Part shown: in pieces, positions 1 to 6,151 of the stretch
Position numbering within the stretch: the stretch's first letter is position 1
How the letters are laid out: each line of letters begins with the position of its first letter
Assembly: GCA_010028225.1 (NCBI GenBank)
Contig: RGOY01000027.1
Location: forward strand, 1 to 11,280
DNA length: 11,280 bases
Direction of reading: 5' to 3'
DNA from: Actinomycetota bacterium
Lineage (GTDB): Bacteria > Actinomycetota > Actinomycetes > Nanopelagicales > Nanopelagicaceae
Made by a program: the position numbers and the translations under genes
The notes under the pieces: generated by a model
Seen by the model: only the letters and a program-made list of their open reading frames with translations
What the model was told of the DNA's origin: nothing
Databases searched by the model: none

Positions 1-72
1 TCTCCACAATCAATCGGCGAAATGGTCGCAACATCATCACAACAAATCGTCAGTTCATTGTCTGGACAATGA
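1..72 (+). CDS. C-terminal end of an unidentified protein (partial, runs off the left edge)
   Basis: Frame 1 is open from the first base to a TGA at 70-72 and encodes 23 residues rich in Ser, Gln and Ile, containing IGEMVATSSQQIVSSLSGQ just before the stop. No domain can be recognised from so short a piece. Reality as a gene rests only on the open frame, plausible codon use and the same strand as the following regulator, from which it is separated by 91 bp. It could be chance. Confidence 0.35.
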   Translation, partial: SPQSIGEMVATSSQQIVSSLSGQ

Positions 73-129
73 CTAAAACTGCCCAGTCGTTTGATTTCAT
101 TCAACCTAACATTCCTCTTGTTGAATTGT

Positions 130-156
130 TTTCGAAGGTTTCGATGGTTTCGAAGG
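130..156 (+). repeat. Three tandem 9-bp repeats just upstream of the LuxR-type gene
   Basis: TTTCGAAGG occurs at 130-138, as TTTCGATGG at 139-147 and again as TTTCGAAGG at 148-156, head to tail without spacers. Two copies contain the palindrome TTCGAA. The third copy supplies the AAGG of the SD sequence AAGGGGAG (153-160) of the gene starting at 164. The unit is shorter than one helical turn, so if it is an operator the sites rotate around the helix. It could instead be a slippage-prone repeat in the leader. Function is inferred only. Confidence 0.6.
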
Positions 157-163
157 GGAGTAC

Positions 164-949
164 ATGTTCTATAAAGAGTTGGCCGAAGTTGCTAACAACT
201 TGAATGATGAAAGACTAGATATTGACGAACTACTTCAGTCATTTTGTCTCCGTGATATTGCTGCAAGGCGCTTGCTCGCCTCCTTCTTTTTGCAGGTAAG
301 TCAGGAAGGAAAGCTTGAACTCTTGGGCTTCTTTGGTGCCTCACCAGACTCAGTTGGATTAACCGAAAATTCTCTATCTGTCTTTAGCGATCATCCGGCT
401 GCAACAAGTATTCGCACTAATTCAATGGTCTGGGTTTCATGGAAGCCAGAAGTAGTCGCAGATATCCCAACCAAGCTGGAGTTAGTTGCCTGGCCAATTC
501 ATTCGAGCGCTCGTACAGTCGGGGCACTACTGACATTGATGGAATCCAAGGCAGAAGGCGACGAAGAAGTCATAGAGTGCCTTGAGGCATTTTCGGAGGT
601 TGTGGGATCCGCTCTTGTACGTAAAGTGGATAGCTCCCCAAAAAATGGTAACAATCGAATCCCTCACAACCAGACTACAGCTGCACCTGCGAATAATCAT
701 GGAAAGCCTTTAACTGAACGGCAGCTGCTGATCTTGAAACTAATCGCTGAGGGACGAACCAACGGAGATATCGCCGATGCCTTGGGCTACTCTGAATCTC
801 TCATAAGACAAGAAACGATAAGGATCTACGCATCATTAGGCTGTAACGGTCGATCTGACGCAACAGAGTTCTATAAGAAGAACCTATTAAGAAACAATGA
901 AATCAATTCAAAATCTGAGCCTCTGATCTCACTCTCACAACTTGCCTAA
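164..949 (+). CDS. GAF-like sensor with LuxR-type DNA-binding domain (transcription regulator)
   Basis: This 261-residue protein has an N-terminal region of about 150 residues with GAF-like character (alternating strands and helices, ending in an EAFSEVVGSAL helix), a low-complexity Asn/Pro linker (about 155-180), and a LuxR/FixJ-type helix-turn-helix at about 183-240. The latter carries the family pattern LTERQLLILKLIAEGRTNGD followed by IA..LGYSESLIRQ and SLGCNGRSDA. There is no receiver Asp, so it is not a classic response regulator; a ligand or redox cue through the GAF-like part is possible. The ATG start is supported by SD AAGGGGAG four bases upstream (153-160). The gene sits 79 bp before the ATG of an OmpR-type regulator on the same strand, and no histidine kinase is visible nearby. 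Targets are unknown. The HTH call is firm; the GAF assignment is by eye. Confidence 0.8.
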   Translation: MFYKELAEVANNLNDERLDIDELLQSFCLRDIAARRLLASFFLQVSQEGKLELLGFFGASPDSVGLTENSLSVFSDHPAATSIRTNSMVWVSWKPEVVADIPTKLELVAWPIHSSARTVGALLTLMESKAEGDEEVIECLEAFSEVVGSALVRKVDSSPKNGNNRIPHNQTTAAPANNHGKPLTERQLLILKLIAEGRTNGDIADALGYSESLIRQETIRIYASLGCNGRSDATEFYKKNLLRNNEINSKSEPLISLSQLA

Positions 950-1015
950 GAATCGTGACTGATTCTCTGTCTAGTTATTGACTAGTCTTCCTCAAGTTGT
1001 GGGAGAAACCTCTCC

Positions 1016-1021
1016 TACTCT
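1016..1021 (+). promoter_or_regulatory. Possible -10 box (TACTCT) for a leaderless OmpR-type regulator mRNA
   Basis: TACTCT fits TAnnnT and ends 7 bp before the ATG at 1029. There is no SD at normal spacing before that ATG, and none before the in-frame TTG (978) or GTG (999). Leaderless initiation is common in actinobacteria. No -35 match is visible, so this remains tentative. Confidence 0.3.
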
Positions 1022-1028
1022 TCGCGTC

Positions 1029-1748
1029 ATGACTACAGATACCGCTCTCGTTATCGAGAGAAACCCGATTGACCGTAAATTCATGCAAAATGCGCTCCAA
1101 TCTTGGGGCCTAGATGTCCGTGCTGAGAGTGATCTCGGCCGGATTCGAGATGAAGTTTCCCTCAATGACTTCAAACTCGTCCTCTTCCACCTCGCCGGCG
1201 ATGTGATGAAGACGCTGGACTTGCTTGGTTGGCTAAGACTTCAAACCAAGGCAGCCCTCGTTCCTCTCATTGATAATGATGGAACCTTTACCGAAGAGAT
1301 GTGCGTGCGAGCTGGCGCTGATGAAATCATCACGAAGCCCATAGTGCAGAAGCTCTTCCTACAGCGAATCAACTATCAACTTGATAAGAATGGGAATTCA
1401 AGCAAACCAGAGGATGACGTTTATGAGATTGATGATCTCTCTCTTGAAGTACCTCTCTGCGAGTTTCGCGTTAAAGGCAAAGTTATCCCTTTAACAAAAA
1501 CTGAGTTTCTACTTACTCAGGCATTCATGGCAGAACCAGAGCGAGTCATTTCACGTCCAGAGTTGTTGAGTGTCATCAAGGTAAAAGATGGCACCGGATC
1601 TAGTCACCTGATTGACACCCATCTCTCTAGGCTTCGAATCAAAATCAAGGAGAGTTGTGGCCGCGACTACATCTACTCGATAAGAGGCCTTGGCGTGAAG
1701 TTCTTGACGCCCGAATACCTCAATAAGGAGTCAGCACAGGTCTCATGA
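1029..1748 (+). CDS. OmpR/PhoB-type regulator with degenerate receiver domain
   Basis: This 239-residue protein has a receiver-like domain (about 4-118) and an OmpR/PhoB winged-helix domain (about 135-228). The winged helix carries LTKTEFLLTQAF at 155-166, VISRPELL, HLIDTHLSRLRIKIK and YIYSIRGLGVKF. The receiver is atypical. The phosphoacceptor position (KLVLFHL) is His54 instead of Asp, the N-terminal acidic pair is reduced to VIERN (Glu10-Arg11), and the Thr/Ser switch position appears to be Asp82. Only the conserved Lys (Lys103 in ITKP) remains. Conventional phosphorylation is therefore unlikely, and no kinase gene is adjacent. The ATG at 1029 is preferred because the receiver fold starts immediately there; the frame stays open upstream to a TTG at 978 that lacks an SD. 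It probably binds DNA constitutively or responds to a ligand or partner protein. Confidence 0.85.
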   Translation: MTTDTALVIERNPIDRKFMQNALQSWGLDVRAESDLGRIRDEVSLNDFKLVLFHLAGDVMKTLDLLGWLRLQTKAALVPLIDNDGTFTEEMCVRAGADEIITKPIVQKLFLQRINYQLDKNGNSSKPEDDVYEIDDLSLEVPLCEFRVKGKVIPLTKTEFLLTQAFMAEPERVISRPELLSVIKVKDGTGSSHLIDTHLSRLRIKIKESCGRDYIYSIRGLGVKFLTPEYLNKESAQVS

Positions 1749-1803
1749 TCATTCGCACTTCACTAGTGCCCGATCGACCCTAAGAGATCTTTCCTAGGTA
1801 GAA

Positions 1804-1846
1804 AAAGAGAGAGGTTCGACTCAACTCGAGTCGGACCTCTCTCTTT
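1804..1846. terminator. Strong bidirectional intrinsic terminator
   Basis: A 19-bp stem (1804-1822 with 1828-1846) contains one G-U pair and a 5-nt loop AACTC. The plus-strand 3' side ends in CTCTCTTTCTATT, and the minus-strand 3' side continues into TTTTTCTAC. It lies between the plus-strand regulator ending at 1748 and the minus-strand small heat-shock gene ending at 1887, so it can end both converging transcripts. Confidence 0.88.
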
Positions 1847-1886
1847 CTATTCATTCCCCGCACTCAGAAGATGCAGGCAGTTTAAA

Positions 1887-2357
1887 TCATGACTTGATCG
1901 GAATATTCACCCTTCGCTTTACTTGGGGAGATTCACGTTTCACTTCAATTCCCAGGATTCCATTGTCGAGTTTGGCACTCAAAACCTGGTCATTATCCGA
2001 AAGCTGGAATCGTTGCTCGAAACTACGCGCCTTTATTCCGTGTTGCAGATAGTCATCGCGCTCTTCCTTGGTCTCTTCTCGCTTGTTTCCGGTTACAACG
2101 AGAGTCTCATCCTCTAGTTCAATCATGAGTTCTTCTCGCTTGAAACCAGCCACAGCCATCTCGATGCGATAGTGGTCGTCATTCATCTTCTTGATATTGG
2201 ATGCCGGGTATTCATGAAATCCATCAAAACCGGATTCCCACTTCTCGACTAGATTGTTGAATACATCGTCGAAACCCACCATCCATTTTTCGCCATCTGA
2301 TAAGAGTGTCGAGAGTGGAGATCGAAGCCGACTTTCACGTTTTAGAATGCTGGACAT
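1887..2357 (-). CDS. IbpA-like small heat-shock protein (Hsp20 family)
   Basis: This ATP-independent holdase chaperone of the cytoplasm has 156 residues with the alpha-crystallin domain at about 52-143. Family features are YPASNI, HYRIEMAVAGFKREEL, LVVTGNK, YLQHGIKARSFEQRFQLSD and NGILGIEVKRESP, and a C-terminal I-P-I anchor (Ile152-Ile154) that docks into neighbouring subunits in Hsp20 oligomers. The arrangement matches the IbpA/IbpB class better than the Hsp16.3 class. The frame stays open to an ATG at 2411, but those 18 extra residues do not look like Hsp20. The ATG at 2357 gives the family length and has GAGAAG just upstream, so it is preferred. It follows a second hsp20 gene on the same strand, so the two are probably co-transcribed and end at the terminator 1804-1846. 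No CIRCE or HAIR operator was recognised. Confidence 0.9.
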   Translation of the reverse strand: MSSILKRESRLRSPLSTLLSDGEKWMVGFDDVFNNLVEKWESGFDGFHEYPASNIKKMNDDHYRIEMAVAGFKREELMIELEDETLVVTGNKREETKEERDDYLQHGIKARSFEQRFQLSDNDQVLSAKLDNGILGIEVKRESPQVKRRVNIPIKS

Positions 2358-2434
2358 TTTCTTCTCGCTTTCGTAGTTAATAGCGCTAGATGGTGTAGAT
2401 AGGAACACCATCTAGCTATACCTGCATGGAAAGA

Positions 2435-2469
2435 CTCACACTCTTTGTATTAGTCCTATCCGGTGTGAG
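2435..2469 (-). other. Inverted repeat between the two hsp20 genes
   Basis: CTCACAC (2435-2441) pairs with GTGTGAG (2463-2469) around a 21-nt loop, and the distal arm lies in the last codons of the upstream hsp20 gene. On the minus strand the stem is followed by TCTTTCC, a poor U-tract. It could be a weak terminator or attenuator, an mRNA processing site, or chance. Confidence 0.3.
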
Positions 2470-2929
2470 CCCAGGTTTTGGCAGGCTCCATTCGAGATGG
2501 ATCCTCCTGCTCGATATCGATCTGTAGGACTCCTAGGTTCAGATCGGTCCCAATCACGCGCGCACCTCGATCGAGCTGAAAGCTTCGACGAAATCCACGG
2601 GCGCTGATTCCCCGCTGCAGGTAATTGTGGTTATCTCTCTGTGCGTATTCAGTTTTTGTCCCTGTCACCACAACGAATCCATTTTCGATCTTGACTCGAG
2701 GATTGGATGCAACGAACCCTTCAAGGTGCAGTTCGATGCGATATCCGCTCCCAGAGTTAGTTTCAATCCGAGAGGCTGGATATCGACTGACCCCATCAAA
2801 TTCGAGAATTGAATGATCTGAAATCTCCTCGAAGACCTCATCAAATCCAACCATCCAGTCTTCACCTTCAATAATCACATTGACCATCGGGGTTCGAAGG
2901 AATGCTTGCGATTTGACGATACAGATCAC
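2456..2929 (-). CDS. Second, diverged Hsp20/IbpA-like small heat-shock protein
   Basis: This 157-residue protein is a paralogue of the adjacent Hsp20. It shares the GEDWMVGFDEVFEEI-type N-terminal stretch (EKWMVGFDDVF in its neighbour), RYPASRI, GYRIELHLEGF, FVVVTGTK, YLQRGISARGFRRSFQLD and the strand LGVLQIDIEQEDP. The alpha-crystallin domain covers about 49-140. It ends in a short hydrophilic tail (KTWAHTG) with no I-x-I/V anchor, so it may not form homo-oligomers like its partner. It starts at a GTG (2929) with a good SD, GGAG, six bases upstream; a later ATG at codon 15 would cut into the shared N-terminal region. It is first in a probable two-gene heat-shock operon, with 98 bp to the preferred start of the second gene. 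Function as a cochaperone of the pair is inferred. Confidence 0.85.
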   Translation of the reverse strand: MICIVKSQAFLRTPMVNVIIEGEDWMVGFDEVFEEISDHSILEFDGVSRYPASRIETNSGSGYRIELHLEGFVASNPRVKIENGFVVVTGTKTEYAQRDNHNYLQRGISARGFRRSFQLDRGARVIGTDLNLGVLQIDIEQEDPSRMEPAKTWAHTG

Positions 2930-3075
2930 GCTTGGCTCCGTTCATTGGTGTTGCTCGGATATTGCCGTTAAATCTCTCTTTGCAAATCGCAGGCCTCTAT
3001 CGGTCATGACACAACTTCATCTCAGTTGCGAAGTGAGGGAATTCGATTATTGAATAACTGAAGCCAAAATTAGTC

Positions 3076-3108
3076 GCAGGGCGATGTGGATAGTTCACAT
3101 CGCCCTGC
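3076..3108. terminator. Perfect 13-bp hairpin, terminator-like, with no obvious gene to terminate
   Basis: GCAGGGCGATGTG (3076-3088) pairs perfectly with CACATCGCCCTGC (3096-3108) around a 7-nt loop GATAGTT. It is followed on the plus strand by only TTT, and on the minus strand by GACTAATTTT. No annotated gene ends nearby on either strand: hsp20 starts at 2929 on the minus strand and tspO starts at 3472 on the plus strand. It may end a small RNA or be a structured repeat. Confidence 0.45.
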
Positions 3109-3203
3109 TTTACCTACTTCACAGGAAGGCTTGCCAGTTCAACTATCCTGCACATACCCACTGCACGCCGAGCACCTTTGCATTTACAGACCGCTCGAAT
3201 GCT

Positions 3204-3240
3204 GTCAACCAACAGGTCTTGACTGGTGGTGTTGGTTGGC
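3204..3240. repeat. Inverted repeat, 11-bp stem
   Basis: GTCAACCAACA (3204-3214) pairs with TGTTGGTTGGC (3230-3240), with one G-U pair, around a 15-nt loop. No U-tract follows on either strand. It may be part of a structured RNA with the hairpin at 3076-3108, or an operator. Confidence 0.35.
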
Positions 3241-3459
3241 GATGACTAAGACAGAGGAATAGAGCTCACGCCACTTCGCCCCCATCGAAAATCATCTCTC
3301 TGTGGTAGGTAATCCTCCTTCGTTGTTTTGATTCTCTCTTCTAACTTCTCTTTCAAGAAGTTAATGGACGCATTTTGCATACGAATGAGGCACGGAAAGT
3401 CGCATCGGATTTGCTCCCAAGTCACATTTATCAAACAACTAGTTCTACGTGACCTGATG

Positions 3460-3465
3460 TAGGCT
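3460..3465 (+). promoter_or_regulatory. Possible -10 box (TAGGCT) for tspO
   Basis: TAGGCT matches TAnnnT and ends 6 bp before the GTG start at 3472, which has no SD. This suits a leaderless transcript. No -35 element was recognised. Confidence 0.3.
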
Positions 3466-3471
3466 CATTCG

Positions 3472-3939
3472 GTGCCGGATTACCGAGTGATTGCCGCCGG
3501 TCTCGGCATACTCATCGTTTTGATTTATGCAATTGGATCAGGCTACTGGGTCGATAATTCTGGTTGGTACCAGTCACTCAATCGCCCTCGTTGGCAACCA
3601 CCGAGCTTCATCTTCGGAATAATTTGGCCATACAACTTTGTGATGCTTGGTATTGCATCCGTAACGGTCGCAAACAATCTTTCACGGTTCAAGAGTCTCT
3701 CGTTTCTTTTTATCTTCGCCCTGAGTGTGATTAGCGCACTGCTCTGGTCTTACTTCTTCTACCAACCCCACGACTTCACAAAGGCGAGCGCAGCTTTGAT
3801 AACAACCGCACTTCTTACAATCCCGTTACTCATATTGACCTTTCAAGCATCAAGAACCATCGGCTTACTTCTCATTCCCTATCAACTCTGGGTAACGATT
3901 GCATCTCTCCTCTCAGTGAGCTACGGAAAACTCAACTAG
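3472..3939 (+). CDS. tspO: TspO/MBR family membrane protein (tryptophan-rich sensory protein)
   Basis: This 155-residue integral membrane protein has five hydrophobic segments. It carries the family signature WYQSLNRPRWQPPSFIFGI (32-50) with Trp41-Gln-Pro-Pro, followed by WPYNFVMLGIA, LLWSYFFY in the middle, and the closing segment LLIPYQLWVTIASLLSVSYG. Length is normal for bacterial TspO. Family members bind porphyrins and tetrapyrroles and are linked to light or oxygen stress responses; in several bacteria they modulate pigment genes. No carotenoid, photolyase or rhodopsin gene is adjacent here, so the local role is unknown. The start is a GTG at 3472 with no clear SD, possibly leaderless. 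A 6-bp inverted repeat (3933-3938 with 3948-3953) straddles the stop codon but lacks a U-tract. Confidence 0.92.
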   Translation: MPDYRVIAAGLGILIVLIYAIGSGYWVDNSGWYQSLNRPRWQPPSFIFGIIWPYNFVMLGIASVTVANNLSRFKSLSFLFIFALSVISALLWSYFFYQPHDFTKASAALITTALLTIPLLILTFQASRTIGLLLIPYQLWVTIASLLSVSYGKLN

Positions 3940-4076
3940 CGATCAGGTAGTTGGGGTTCCACGCCGGGCAGTCCTTATGTTCGAAGTGCGGATAACGCAT
4001 GGGCTAGATTCCCTCAATACGCTCGATGTGACTGATGAGACAGCCCCCTGACTTCTCCTTACCCGAGAGTCGCTCC

Positions 4077-4082
4077 TATAGT
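4077..4082 (+). promoter_or_regulatory. Likely -10 box (TATAGT) of pckG
   Basis: TATAGT lies 12 bp before the SD AGGGGGG (4095-4101) and 23 bp before the ATG at 4106, so transcription would start near 4089 and give a leader of under 20 nt. TTCTCC at 4053-4058 is a weak -35 candidate at 18 bp. Confidence 0.45.
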
Positions 4083-4105
4083 GAAGGTCTTCTTAGGGGG
4101 GATCA

Positions 4106-6151
4106 ATGGCGATCCAGGCTCACTCAATTGAGAGCGCATTGCGCCTGATAGCGCATAAAGACCTAGCGCGATGGGTCGAAGAAGTAGCGCTGCTTACTCA
4201 ACCCACTGGAATTCACATCGTTGATGGCTCTGATCAAGAGTGGGAAGCGATCACCTCAGCACTTGTTGACGCTGGCACCTTCAAACGGTTAAAGAAGAAA
4301 CCTAATTCCTTCTGGTGCGCATCTGATCCGACTGATGTCGCTCGCGTAGAAGATCGAACTTTCATCTGTTCCATCGATGAATCCGATGCTGGACCGACCA
4401 ATAACTGGATGGCTCCGGTCGAGATGAAGAAGACGATGACTGATCTCTACCGAGGATCAATGCGTGGTCGAACAATGTTTGTTATCCCTTTCTGCATGGG
4501 GCCCCTTGATGCAAAGAATCCAATGTTTGGGGTTGAGATCACTGATAGTGCCTACGTCGTAGCCTCGATGAGAATCATGACTCGTATGGGTAAACGAGTT
4601 CTTGACCGAATGGGCGTCGATGCCGAGTACGTGAAAGCGCTTCACTCTGTCGGCGCTCCACTAGCTGATGGAGCAAAAGATGTTCCCTGGCCCTGCAATG
4701 AGACTAAATACATCAGTCACTTTCCCGAGACCCGTGAGATTTGGTCCTATGGATCGGGCTATGGTGGGAACGCACTGCTAGGAAAGAAGTGTTACTCACT
4801 TCGCATCGCATCAGTGATGGGGCGCGATGAGGGATGGCTTGCTGAACATATGTTGATTCTCAAGTTGACCTCACCTCAAGGAAAAGTTCATTACATCGCC
4901 GCTGCATTTCCATCGGCATGCGGAAAGACCAACCTCGCGATGCTTGAACCAACTATTCCTGGTTGGAAGGCTGAGACTCTTGGTGATGACATCGCCTGGA
5001 TGCGATTTGGTGAAGATGGAAGACTTTATGCGGCAAATCCAGAGTTTGGATTCTTTGGCGTCGCACCTGGAACAGGATGGCCCACAAACTCGAATGCGAT
5101 GCGCACCATCGAGCGCGGAAACACCATTTTCACCAACGTTGCCCTCACTGATGATGGTGATGTCTGGTGGGAGGGCGCGACAGATACTCCTCCAGCACAT
5201 TTAACTGACTGGAAAGAGAGAAGTTGGACACCAGAAAGTGGTGAACTTTCATCTCATGCGAATTCGCGATTCTGCACTCCAGCAGGCCAGTGTCCGATCA
5301 TTGCCCCTGAGTGGGAAGACCCTGCTGGTGTCCCAATCTCTGCAATCATCTTTGGTGGTCGTCGAAAGACAACCATTCCATTGGTGATGCAATCACGCTC
5401 TTGGACCCATGGCGTATTTATGGGAGCAACGCTCTCATCCGAGACGACAGCTGCCGCCACCGGTGCAGTCGGTGTGGTTCGGCGAGATCCTTTCGCGATG
5501 CTTCCATTCATCGGCTATCACGCAGGTGACTACTTCGCGCACTGGCTCTCTATGGCGAAACGAAGTGATGAATCAAAACTTCCGAAAATCTTTTACGTCA
5601 ATTGGTTTAGGCGAGATAAAGACGGTGGCTTCCTCTGGCCCGGATATGGCGAGAATTCGCGAGTATTGAAGTGGGTGATAAATCGCATTGATGGAGATGT
5701 AGATGCAGTTGAAACTCCTATTGGTCTTGCGCCAAGACCCAACGACTTCGATATCGATGGACTTGCAATAACTTCTGATCAGGTGCGAGAAGCTAATCGA
5801 GTCGATCTTGATGAATGGCGAGCAGAGTTACCTTTGATTGAAGAGTGGTTTGAGAAGATTGGCAAGAAGTTGCCCGAAGCGCTGAAAGAGGAACTCGCCG
5901 GGCTCAAGAAGCGCAGCGGCGCGTTGCTCGCGGATACCACCGGCCCAGAGTTGGCTATTGTCAAAGACTGCATCAGGATTTATCGCGTTGGCACGAATTC
6001 CTGCCGCGCCACCCTCAAGTGCTGCAATTCGCATCAACTGAATCATTCCCGCCTTACTCACCGAATATCCGCCGAAACCAGCGCCAGGAGCGAAGGCATT
6101 TTTACTTGCCACATAGACAAGCGATCCCCCCATTCCTTGAGTACGAAGTGA
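4106..6151 (+). CDS. pckG: Phosphoenolpyruvate carboxykinase (GTP), with abnormal C-terminal extension
   Basis: PckG interconverts oxaloacetate + GTP and PEP + GDP + CO2 in gluconeogenesis and the anaplerotic node. GTP-family marks in order are VARVEDRTFICS, DAGPTNNWMAP, MRGRTMFVIPFCMGP, the WSYGSGYGGNALLGKKCYSL block, the P-loop FPSACGKTN at 268-276 with reactive Cys272, GDDIAWM, IERGNTIFTNVA and FGGRRKTTIPLV. The family C-terminus, DEWRAELPLIEEWFEKIGKK followed by LPEALKEELAGLKKR, ends at about residue 603 (near 5914), the usual length of about 600-606. The frame then continues 78 residues to 6151, reading the antisense of the convergent aldolase-SDR gene; these residues look non-native and Cys/Ser/His-rich. 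The normal stop codon is evidently missing. Start: ATG with SD AGGGGGG four bases upstream. The catalytic part is intact, so activity is likely if the tail is tolerated. Confidence 0.95.
   Translation: MAIQAHSIESALRLIAHKDLARWVEEVALLTQPTGIHIVDGSDQEWEAITSALVDAGTFKRLKKKPNSFWCASDPTDVARVEDRTFICSIDESDAGPTNNWMAPVEMKKTMTDLYRGSMRGRTMFVIPFCMGPLDAKNPMFGVEITDSAYVVASMRIMTRMGKRVLDRMGVDAEYVKALHSVGAPLADGAKDVPWPCNETKYISHFPETREIWSYGSGYGGNALLGKKCYSLRIASVMGRDEGWLAEHMLILKLTSPQGKVHYIAAAFPSACGKTNLAMLEPTIPGWKAETLGDDIAWMRFGEDGRLYAANPEFGFFGVAPGTGWPTNSNAMRTIERGNTIFTNVALTDDGDVWWEGATDTPPAHLTDWKERSWTPESGELSSHANSRFCTPAGQCPIIAPEWEDPAGVPISAIIFGGRRKTTIPLVMQSRSWTHGVFMGATLSSETTAAATGAVGVVRRDPFAMLPFIGYHAGDYFAHWLSMAKRSDESKLPKIFYVNWFRRDKDGGFLWPGYGENSRVLKWVINRIDGDVDAVETPIGLAPRPNDFDIDGLAITSDQVREANRVDLDEWRAELPLIEEWFEKIGKKLPEALKEELAGLKKRSGALLADTTGPELAIVKDCIRIYRVGTNSCRATLKCCNSHQLNHSRLTHRISAETSARSEGIFTCHIDKRSPHSLSTK

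Larger units (their letters stand above)
2930..3471. other. Gene-poor region between hsp20 and tspO
   Basis: There is no convincing protein gene in these 542 bp. They must hold the minus-strand hsp20 promoter (no clear -35/-10 pair or CIRCE/HAIR site seen) and the plus-strand tspO promoter. Two inverted repeats are present, at 3076-3108 and 3204-3240. A minus-strand open frame at 3246-3434 (62 codons, TTG start, no SD, a charged helical middle with KEKLEERIKTTKEDY) is unrecognised and may be chance. A small RNA gene is possible. Confidence 0.5.

Noticed and set aside
978..1028. Upstream TTG start extending the OmpR-type regulator by 17 residues
   Set aside because: No SD, and the receiver fold begins at the ATG 1029; the extension has no family similarity.
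2358..2411. ATG at 2411 as start of the downstream Hsp20
   Set aside because: It adds 18 residues unlike Hsp20 N-termini; the ATG at 2357 gives normal length and a nearby GAGAAG. Not fully excluded.
2930..3060. CIRCE or HAIR heat-shock operator upstream of the hsp20 pair
   Set aside because: No match to TTAGCACTC-N9-GAGTGCTAA or CTTGAGT-N7-ACTCAAG was found by eye.
3246..3434. Minus-strand 62-codon open frame with a charged helical middle
   Set aside because: TTG start, no SD, no recognisable family; noted inside the gene-poor region but not called as a gene.
3933..3953. Inverted repeat CAACTA/TAGTTG as a tspO terminator
   Set aside because: Six pairs only, and a G-rich rather than T-rich sequence follows.
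5915..6151. The 78-residue PckG tail as a genuine new domain
   Set aside because: It is exactly antisense to conserved SDR codons (NAINPDAVF, YSVSK), so the minus strand explains the sequence.
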